DNA of 64,000 bases from Eumeta japonica (taxonomy: Eukaryota; Arthropoda; Insecta; Lepidoptera; Psychidae). Position 1 is the stretch's first letter, and each line of letters begins with the position of its first letter. The position numbers were made by a program, and so were the translations under genes. The stretch lies in the NCBI GenBank assembly GCA_005406025.1, contig BGZK01000850.1, positions 124,001 to 188,000 on the forward strand. The letters are read 5' to 3'. The notes under the pieces are model-generated. The model was not told the origin of the DNA. It saw only the letters and a list, made by a program, of their open reading frames with translations, and made no database searches. This document shows positions 56,731 to 64,000 of this stretch, one piece after another.

Positions 56731-57004
56731 TTACTGCATATAGCGGCCTTGGCCTCTACAGCGGCTTCGACCTTGGCCTCGACCTTGACCTCGGACTCCT
56801 CGACCTCTCCCTCGTCCACGCCGGTCGCGACCTCGAGTAACCTCAGCCCTGATACCGCCCTGTGGCATTCCAACACCTCTGGTGTTGGTACCACTAAGAA
56901 CGGTATCGTCCACGGTGCTGCCGTCGCCGCTGCCGCCCAACGTGCGGATGCCACGCGGTCGGCTGCCACCGCGAGTGCGTGGCCCGCTGACGTTTAATTC
57001 ATGT
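56731..57004 (-). CDS. Terminal exon encoding an RGG/GRG-rich tail of a probable RNA-binding protein
   Basis: On the minus strand a textbook acceptor (TTTTGTTTTTTGTTTTTATAAAG, cut after 57005) precedes an exon whose frame stays open for 90 codons to TAA at 56731-56733. The peptide starts HELNVSGPRTRGG and passes through a Gly/Ser/Thr-rich stretch (LGGSGDGSTVDDTVLSG) and GVGMPQGG. It ends in a dense arginine-glycine region (RGRGRGRGVRGQGRGQGRSR) and GQGRYMQ. Such RGG boxes bind RNA and are arginine-methylated in many nuclear RNA-binding proteins. The in-frame TAA just upstream of the acceptor shows that the frame must be entered by splicing. Upstream exons should lie above 57005 but were not recognised in the AT-rich and repeat-filled DNA there. 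I cannot name the gene. Confidence 0.6.
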
Positions 57005-57249
57005 CTTTATAAAAACAAAAAACAAAATTTACATAAATATTAATATATTATACCAATAATTTTAACGTCTTCTATTAAATAAGTAATATTAATTCAATTT
57101 TTTTTTAATCGCGAACTTTATAATACAAAATAATACAGAACCTCCTTGTTTTTAAATACAATTAGTTTTAGGTTAAATACAATTCAGTTAGTGAGGAATG
57201 TCTATATTTTTCTATTATAGCACAAAATTCAAATAATACAGTTGTCAAC

Positions 57250-57335
57250 GCTAACCGTCCGAAACTGTTCCTTCCCTTCTTTTTCTTTGGCACTGCAAAA
57301 TGGTGTCATAAAATGTGAGACAGAGAACAGAATAT
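57250..57335 (+). repeat. Dispersed repeat family E, right-end fragment
   Basis: CCTTCCCTTCTTTTTCTTTG, CACTGCAAAATGGTGTCATA and AAATGTGAGACAGAG match the right end of the copy at 39449-40345 (TTCCCTTGTTTTTCTGTGG, ACCGTAGAATGGTATCGTAA, AATGTAAGACACAG). Confidence 0.55.
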
Positions 57336-57688
57336 ACATTTTGAGCCATAATGGAAATAGCGATTTGAATGTAAAATTTTCCTATAATATATTAAAGTAT
57401 GTTATTTATTTTATTTTGAATCTTATTTCCATTTAGGTGTAAACTTCACACTTCCACAATTTAGATGATATCGACACAATAAAAAAATAACTGTAGCGAA
57501 TTATCAGAGCGAAACGTTAGAAAATTTCGTAAGAATTAGAAATGCATAAAAATGTAAAAAATAAACAATAGAATTGCGTAGGATTTGCTTATTGTTAAAT
57601 CAGATAACTAAAGCGAAAGCTGGAAAACCTGACAATATTTTTTTTTCTGTGATGCTTGTAATCATCACATTTTGGCATAATGGCAAAT

Positions 57689-57854
57689 GTACAGTACAAT
57701 GCACGGAACTCTACCGCTGCGATGTTAGTCATGAAAGCGTCGCGATGGCGTAAAATTGGCAGGCGTGGGAGAAGAAGGAAGAGTCGGGGAGCGTTAAACC
57801 TGCGCATTAAGTCATCTGCAGGCAATTCAGAGCAGCACGTGCGTTGTACTGTAT
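57689..57854. mobile_element. MITE family A, copy 3
   Basis: GTACAGTACAATGCACGGAA at the left and GTGCGTTGTACTGTA at the right are inverted ends. The interior GTTAGTCATGAAAGCGTCGC, GATGGCGTAAAATTGG and GGAAGAGTCGGGGAGCGTTA aligns with both other copies. About 166 bases; superfamily unknown. Confidence 0.7.
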
Positions 57855-57989
57855 GTGCTCCGGTTCTACAACAACCTTTCAAAACAATGTTGCCAACTTA
57901 ACGGAATTTCCGTCGGATCTAACGGATTACGGTCAGACATTACCGAGAGAAAATATATTTCGACGGTTAACGAATTATTAAAGGAAAAA

Positions 57990-58392
57990 CTTTTGTCGAA
58001 AAAGTTATATTTAATATCGATTCGGATCCTATTTACTATATGAAATGGAAAAATTGTATGAAATGAAAAAAAAAGATTGTATTGAATTTTGGTCAGAGGT
58101 GCCTGATGATGCTACTAGAAGTTATCTGTTCAAAGAATTACATGATTTTGCTTTTTGTTTATATACTTTATTTGAATAGTGAAACGGAAAGTTTTGATTC
58201 CATGAATGGAGTAAAATTAAAACTGAGGAAGGAAATGATAAGAACATTTAATAAATACAATTTACAATGTATACACTTTCTGGACCAGAAACAAATGGCA
58301 AGACATGTTATTTATATAATTTACCCGATGAAGTTATCCGTACGGTAGGAACGATACTAAAAATACTATATGTATTTTCGACAGATTTTTAA
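57990..58392 (+). pseudogene. Second hAT-type transposase fragment (C-terminal dimerisation region)
   Basis: Recognisable pieces in the plus frames are NIDSDPIYYMKW, FWSEVPDDATRSYLFKELHD, FAFCLYTLFE, then SMNGVKLKLRKEM, then GKTCYLYNLPDEVIRTVGTI. The order PDDATR..LFKELH, CLYTL, MNGVK.KLR and LPDEVIRTVG fits the C-terminal region of a hAT transposase subgroup different from the 47.8-51.0 kb element. Two or three frameshifts and stops break it; the terminal stop is at about 58390. No terminal repeats were found. Confidence 0.6.
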
Positions 58393-58907
58393 CGGAAAAT
58401 AACAACCTGCATAACAGAATTTTTGAACTTATTGTTGGCAACACCGATTGCTAAATGTTTTGCTATAAAAAGCAAGACAACTTATTCCAAGCATTATAAT
58501 CACAGCCGCTGCATATCATTTCCTTAAATCATAGCAATTGCAAAAAAGTAAAGATCAAAATTCTGGGAATCATTGCTGACGAAAGTTCAAGTCAAATTAA
58601 TAATTCCAATATGATAAAGCTAGACTAATAAATCAAAAAAGAAACGTCTAAACACCATAAGTAAATGAAGTGCGTATTTTTCGTTATTGAGCGCTCGTTT
58701 CTCCCGATTACTAACATTATTGCTTGTATTAATACAACCCAAAAATTATTTTTATGGAGACCTCGGTGTGCATTGATAATGTCAAAAAATATATTAAAAG
58801 TGTAAAGGCGATCGTACTATCGCTACTAGCCGTTTTTGTACCTGGAAATGACATTAAGTAGTCTTTAAATCAACAAAAAGTGAGAATGAGTATGTGGCCG
58901 ATAACTT
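58393..58907. other. AT-rich non-coding stretch
   Basis: Lies between the hAT fragment and the mariner fragment. Mariner terminal repeats might lie here but none was recognised with confidence. Confidence 0.4.
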
Positions 58908-59480
58908 TTATTTTTCAACATGGTCGCCCTTTAACATAACACACTTGGCACATCTTTTTTTCTAACTTTAAAATTTATATATAACTTTCTAAAAACCTCT
59001 TTATCCTGAGCACCTAAAAATTCCTGTACTGTAGCGACTACTGCTTCATCTTCGAATCAGTCTGTTTTCACAAACTGTTTCGACCTTGGAAATAGATAGA
59101 AATCACTTAGGGCAAAGTCAAGTGAATATGGAGAATGCTAGAGTGTTTCGAAGCCGGCATCTCGAATTGCAGCCACAACAACGGCGGATTTGCGAGTCGA
59201 GGCATTATCTTAACGGAACAAAACATTTTTTAATAATCTGCCCCGCCGTTTCTTTCGTGTTTTGCTATACGTTTTTTCATTTGTTCTATATACAAAGTCC
59301 GTAACAGTAGCTTCACTGTCGAGATATTCTATCATAAGCACCCCTTTACAATTCCTGAAAAAAGAGCTCATGATCTTTCCAGCAGAACGACTCGCTATAA
59401 ATTTCTTGGGATGTAAGTCTTGATTAAATCGTTCTATAGTGAAATTGTTCAAGTATATATAATTAATAATCGCCCACAAT
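58908..59480 (-). pseudogene. Mariner transposase fragment, catalytic and C-terminal part
   Basis: On the minus strand the text reads LHPKKFIASRSAGKIMSSFF, then CKGVLMIEYL, then LLKNVLFR, DNASTRKSAVV, then after a shift HSPYSPDFALSDFYLFPRSK, QEFLGAQDKEVF and KGDHVEK before a stop at 58908-58910. SAGK.M.S.F, KGV..IEYL, the Asp of DNA..H-type text, and YSPD.A.SDF.LF are consecutive mariner landmarks including the second and third catalytic Asp. The protein would cut and paste at TA sites. Frameshifts and stops break it, and the N-terminal DNA-binding part is missing. Confidence 0.8.
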
Positions 59481-59754
59481 TAATTTTTTTCCAGTTTCAA
59501 CATGTTACAACAGATTGTAAACAAAAGACTTTCACTTTTAAAAAACCAAAAATATTCTAATTACGTACTTTTTAAGAATCTAATTAATAATCTGTTTTTT
59601 TAGCCCGTATTTTTTTTTTTTTTTTTGTCTAAGCGTGTGTACTACATTCTCACTTTATGAGTGATCGCCCCAAGTTGTGAAACCCAATATTTTTTTTAAT
59701 AAACAATAGAGCAAAATATAGAGGTAAAAAAACTTAAAAAAAAAAAGAAAAATA

Positions 59755-60115
59755 AAACAGCCTTCAAAAACAAGTAATTAGTTGCTTTTAGAGTCAGTTC
59801 CAGCTGAAGCAAAGCAAAAAGACATAAAATGTATAAACATAGGAAACGTTAAATATTAAGGCAAAAAGAGATCTTGTAAGGAGACACTGTGTCCGATTTA
59901 TGTTTAACTCGAACCGACTTCAAAAACAACTGATTAGCTGTTTTCAAGTCTATTTAGAAAATTATTTGAATAGATTTTTGAACAGTTTTTTTTTATTATT
60001 ATTTTTTTCATATTTTTTAGTTATCAAGTATAATAATTATAACTTTATAATTCATTTAGCTACTTTATATGTGGATTAAGCTATGGTTAATAACATCGAC
60101 CAGACATGTCCTATA
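59755..60115 (+). repeat. Dispersed repeat family D, copy 2
   Basis: CAGCCTTCAAAAACAAGTAA, TTCCAGCTGAAGCAAAGCAA, AAGGAGACACTGTG, ACTTTATAATTCATTTAGCT and TATGTGGATTAAGCTATGG correspond block by block to 36370-36770. Confidence 0.65.
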
Positions 60116-62543
60116 CTTTTGTACAGAGCAAGTGGAAAAGCAGTACCAATCCTGAATTTATTATCCACTGGTAATTATTCCAGGATCTTTGTTTTTAGTT
60201 TCAGTGAAACTACTAAATTATTCTTGTACAAACAACATAAATTATACTTATCCTTTACAATATAAAAGTTGTGAAATTCATACAGATCACATTTTTATTA
60301 ATTCACTCCCATTCTACTATTATCACTAATGAGTTCCCGATGTACTCCTTCTAAGATCTCACGTTGGAATTATGCACATGAATGAAAATATGTAGGTATA
60401 TTAGTAAGCAATTAATTTTTATACTATATATACTAGGTTTTACTATTGAAACCATTGAAGAATAGTTTTTCTGGCAACAAATTGCAGTATTATCGCTTAA
60501 TTCTTAACCGTTATGAAGTGCTGCGGCTTTTATCATCAACTCAACATTATTATATGATAACTACCATACCCAAAAACTTGAACAACTAAAAAAAAGAACT
60601 CAAACGCACTACAAGTACCTTTAATATTTGAGGGTTTCCCACCATTTTCCTAGGATCATATCATCTGATCCTGATGTGGTGAGTAGGGGCCACCTCGGGA
60701 GTAAACCGTTTCAAAAAACAAAAAATTTTTGAAATCGATCCACATTTGACAAAATTATCATTGTACATAAAAAAATACATACTAACGAACATAGAACCTC
60801 CTCCTTTTTTGAAGTCAGTTAAAAAAGGGGTGGAATAAACACTGTTGAATCCACAAATCATATTTTTCAACACCAAATGCACTAAAATAAATTAAAGTTT
60901 TAAAAAGCAATAAGAATGCGCTAACATATAGTGGTGATAAATAAGATAATAATGACCATGTTAAGAATTCATATGAGCTAGGTTTAGATGACATAGACTT
61001 GTCTGTATTGAATTGAAAATTTAAATAGACCAATATGCAAGTGATTCAAAATAATTTTAGAATGGTGCATGGCATAATCCATTATTATAGGATAGGATCT
61101 ACAATTTCTCTGACCAGAATTAAATATTTCTTAGATTATATATTGGACTCAAAGCTATCTAACTGTGGAAACTCAACAAAATCCATTCAGTGGTATTTTC
61201 ATGATGCAATAACAAACAGACAAATACATATATGAATTCTGAAAATTTTTCAGGGTATATGTATGTAAATGATTTATTACAATTAGTTTTTCAAAAATAT
61301 ATCTAATATACAACCATAGCACCATTACAATCATGTAACCTAATATATGATGATGTCTTTGATTATATTATTTTAATTTATTTTTCATATACATATTTCA
61401 TTGAGATAATAAAAACTCTTTCACTCCAACATCTGTCACAAATTCTGTACTATTAATTATGTACACCTTTGTAAATCATTTCAGATTATCAATAAATTGT
61501 CTGTATATTGTATACAGTAGAGCTGTATCCAACATTTGATAGCCACAATTTCGAATAACATGATATCAATTTGCACATTGCAAAATATGCTATGAGTTGG
61601 TTTAAAATTTAAGTTAGTCACAAAACAATTTTAGTCTATCTTAAGATAAGTGTGAAGTTGGTCAAATGTTTCGATGCTTAAGTTTTTTTTAGATGATTTT
61701 ATGTCATAAAAGTTGGTCCAAAGCCCTAAATCTAAAATAATAAGATTGTAGAAGGGCATTCATCAACAGTAGGTACTGGAACATACAATATAAATAATTC
61801 AAACATTGATTTTCATATCATATAGATTTTGTAAAACTGTTTTAGAAGAATTGAAAACTTTTATATAGAATGTAAGTTCCTAGATAGATAAAATTAAATT
61901 TATTTCAAAATAACACAGAGTTAAATAGCTAAACTTATGTTATAATAATATGAAATGCACCAATACAAAGTTTATTTTAAGGTAACTTTACCTAAAAAAA
62001 CACTTTTCTTGATCAAAATAGTTTTATGAGAAGAGGACTTTTTAAATATATTAACTAGCATCTTTAAATAAATTAAATGATTCCAAGGCAAATCACCTTA
62101 AGTGTGATAAAAGCTTGACAATTGCTTTAGGAAGCAACTGCCTTAGACATTCCTAACGTGTTCATAATTTTGGCCCTACCAAAAAAATTGAAATATGAAC
62201 ACCCAAATATCATGCGTATTCATAATGCTAATGGTTATGTATTCATATTAGCAAGATAGGAGGCAAATCAAAATAAAGAAAATTCTAGCCTTGCTATAGA
62301 ATATTAAATATGATTGCAGTTTTATACAAGATTTGTCATTAACAAAGATATCTGCATATGAAAAATATTGACAATGTAATTATACAATATCTTAGATTTT
62401 ATCCAATATGTAGTCCAATATGTAATATTAAGGGCTCAAACTTTCAGGGAATTTTTTTAGGGGTATTTTCAACAAAATTTCGGAACGAGACCATAAAAAA
62501 GGAAAAAGCCAAAAAAAATCACCTTAATATATATATGTATATA
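60116..62543. other. Very AT-rich non-coding stretch with one LINE-like end
   Basis: At 60788-60825 the text AGAACCTCCTCCTTTTTTGA and AGTCAGTTAAAAAA matches an abundant lepidopteran repeat end. CTGATGTGGTGAGTAGGGGC near 60670 probably belongs to the same insertion. The remaining two kilobases hold no recognised exon or element. Confidence 0.45.
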
Positions 62544-63019
62544 CAGTGGAATCTCGATAACTCAAATGTCGAGGGAAATGCAAAAAAAAATTCAAGTTAA
62601 CGAGTTTTCGACTTAACAAGAACTTCGAGATGCACATGACTGTGTCGACAAGGAACAAACATAACATTCACAGCTGTGTTACTTAAAAAGTTTTATGAAT
62701 GCATTCATTCATTGCAGTGTACAAGACAAAAACAATAGATTAGAAGTCCTGAACCCGAACATTCATTTTGGAATTTATTGCTATTATTTCAGGGAATTCT
62801 GAGTAAGACGTCATTATATTTTACCAATTACGACTTAAGAAATTTCCTTTTTGAAATTCGACTTATAGAGTATAAATATGTATTATCAATACTTCGTAAG
62901 GAAATAACATTTTGTTCGAGTTACAAAGTCCAAATAATTCGAGATACTGCATATTTAGGAGTTCATGGGAAGGGAATAACAAATTTTTTAACGAAGTTCG
63001 AGATATTGAGATTCCACTA
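62544..63019. mobile_element. Pogo/Tigger-like MITE, about 476 bp
   Basis: The left end CAGTGGAATCTCGATAACTC (62544-62563) and the right end read inward (TAGTGGAATCTCAATATCTC) are inverted repeats matching at 17 of 20 positions, flanked by TA on each side. CAGTGGAA.CTCGATAACTC ends are characteristic of pogo/Tigger-type members of the Tc1/mariner superfamily, which insert at TA. Subterminal words CTTCGAGAT, ATTCGAGATA and CGACTTA recur inside. No transposase remains, so it is non-autonomous. Confidence 0.75.
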
Positions 63020-63497
63020 TATATATATATTATTTAATAATAAATATCTTAAGTAGATTAAAAGATTTAAAAAATAAATTTAGAAATAAATATAAAATTC
63101 ATATGATTGTAAATTTGTTTTGCCATATTTAAGAACTATATAGTCATTATAAATTGAAGGGACAATAATTATTTGTAATTAATATTTCTCTTATATTGGG
63201 AATATGCTTACATTCCATATTTTATTATATATATATAGTTACTATTTACTAACAATGATATTAACTATGACTGCAATCAATGAGTATGTGAAATGTTTTT
63301 GTTGCCTTTCTATTTCAGGTAATATTACAAAAATTCTTGAACCTGATAAAAATTATGGTAAATCATAAAATGTCATAATATTTTCACATTAATTTGTTAA
63401 AAGTCCATATAAATGTATTCAGTTTGTTTTTTGAGTCAATTGTTAACATGTATGAAATGACTGTAATTTTACTTCAGAATTAGTTAATTGTAGAATA
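63020..63497. other. AT-rich non-coding stretch
   Basis: Contains TA runs at 63020-63030 and 63224-63236. Nothing else is recognised. Confidence 0.45.
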
Positions 63498-63503
63498 TTT
63501 ATT
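63498..63503 (-). terminator. Poly(A) signal of the right-edge gene
   Basis: AATAAA on the minus strand about 270 bases past the stop codon at 63773. It is the first such signal downstream of the stop. Confidence 0.5.
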
Positions 63504-63772
63504 ATTGGCAACAATGTACACTATTAAGTCTCATTGTTCATTTAGTAAAATGAATATAAAAAAAAATTATCAAAACTGTAGTTGAAATATATTAATAAAT
63601 AATTATGCATATATTCAGAGTGTATCGCAATAAACACTAATTTTGAAAAGTATTCTTTCAATATGTAAGTAACACAATGATATTAATCTGTTCACCACAG
63701 AAAATAATAAGGAAATTAATAATAATAGGACTTATAAATAAGCTCCTCATATATTTCTTCGGTTATGATTGT

Positions 63773-64000
63773 TTACGATTCATTGTCAGGTTTTGTTTGA
63801 GCTGCTTCATAAACTGGTTTTCCATTTAGGTCCCATGTCTTCTTTTGCTTCTTGAAGACAAATGCCATGTATATAGCTAGAGTTTAGAAAATTAAATATA
63901 TTAGTCACATTTAAACAACAAATGACAAATTCACAACATACTTTTACGTACTTGCTACTTCCCATTCATTTTGACCCATAGTGCCTATAGAAACCCTTTC
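63773..64000 (-). CDS. Last two exons of an unidentified minus-strand gene (partial at window edge)
   Basis: The terminal exon is 63773-63876, preceded on the minus strand by an acceptor (TTTTCTAAACTCTAG). The upstream piece 63952-64000 ends in a donor A|GTACGT, and the intron is 75 bases, typical for insects. Joined, the only open frame reads across the junction in phase 1 and ends with TAA at 63773-63775. The sequence has WEVATIYMAFVFKKQKK near the junction, then TWDLNGKPVYEAAQ and ends KPDNES. The lysine-rich hydrophilic tail resembles the cytoplasmic end of a small membrane protein, but I do not recognise the family. An ATG lies in the upstream exon (MGQNEWEVA), so a roughly 50-residue protein starting there is also possible. 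Confidence 0.6.

Noticed and set aside
57595..57882. 95-codon minus-strand frame
   Set aside because: Most of it is MITE family A sequence, and similar text appears antisense in copy 2. It is a repeat artefact.
1..64000. Bacterial-type systems (CRISPR, operons, prophage, defence islands)
   Set aside because: Composition, spliced exons, transposon types and repeats are those of an insect nuclear genome. No direct-repeat arrays with spacers or tight gene clusters are present.

Overview
The window is AT-rich animal DNA and looks like a moth or butterfly (Lepidoptera). I infer this from dispersed repeats that I associate with lepidopteran genomes: the CGACTCGCACTTGGCCGG tail near 15.96 kb, the CCCGCGGGCG..GTCGCGGACGAAAG tail near 5.17 kb, the TACCCTTCTGGGAAATAG segment at 1.5 and 22.8 kb, and the GAACCTCCTCC..GAAGTCAGTT segment near 60.8 kb. 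I have no database check. There are no operons, CRISPR arrays or convincing tRNA/rRNA genes, and no complete host gene lies inside the window. It is mostly intergenic or intronic sequence.

Host-gene evidence is limited to exon pieces. On the minus strand these are a 55-codon first coding exon with a strong donor (18826-18990), a terminal exon for an RGG/GRG-rich tail (56731-57004) with a poly(A) signal at 56263, and the last two exons of a gene entering from the right edge (63773-64000, poly(A) signal 63498). On the plus strand there is an Inr+DPE core promoter with exact spacing (A+1 at 16137) followed by a plausible non-coding first exon, and a TATA+Inr promoter near 31906. Several CpG-rich patches (about 0.9, 2.8, 5.5, 12.4, 25.3, 26.7, 38.3 and 42.7-43.2 kb) stand out from the AT-rich background and are candidate regulatory DNA or first exons.

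Mobile DNA dominates. Two hAT-type elements can be delimited to the base by perfect 8-bp target-site duplications: a 3.17-kb element carrying a decayed transposase gene (47847-51013, TSD ATGAGTAC) and a 561-bp non-autonomous element (17526-18086, TSD TTACTAAC) with four TATCGATA octamers. There are also a pogo/Tigger-like MITE (62544-63019), a MITE nested inside another MITE (16736-16968 within 16671-17050), a short TIR element (11047-11195), and fossils of PIF/Harbinger (29744-30090), mariner (51736-51987; 58908-59480), a second hAT (57990-58392), a Ty3/gypsy integrase plus LTR (14303-about 14830), an R1-clade LINE (5751-5993) and another LINE 3' end (34299-34430).

At least six further multi-copy families can be recognised by comparing the window with itself. 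Structural oddities include a perfect 54-bp palindrome (37866-37919), a 43-bp near-perfect palindrome beside a TA microsatellite (27235-27399), a cluster of five CAGGTG/CAGCTG E-boxes (25783-25889) and three POU octamers within 0.8 kb (2113-2935). I found no multi-gene novel system. The most interesting hypothesis is the coincidence of DREF-type sites with a hAT element.
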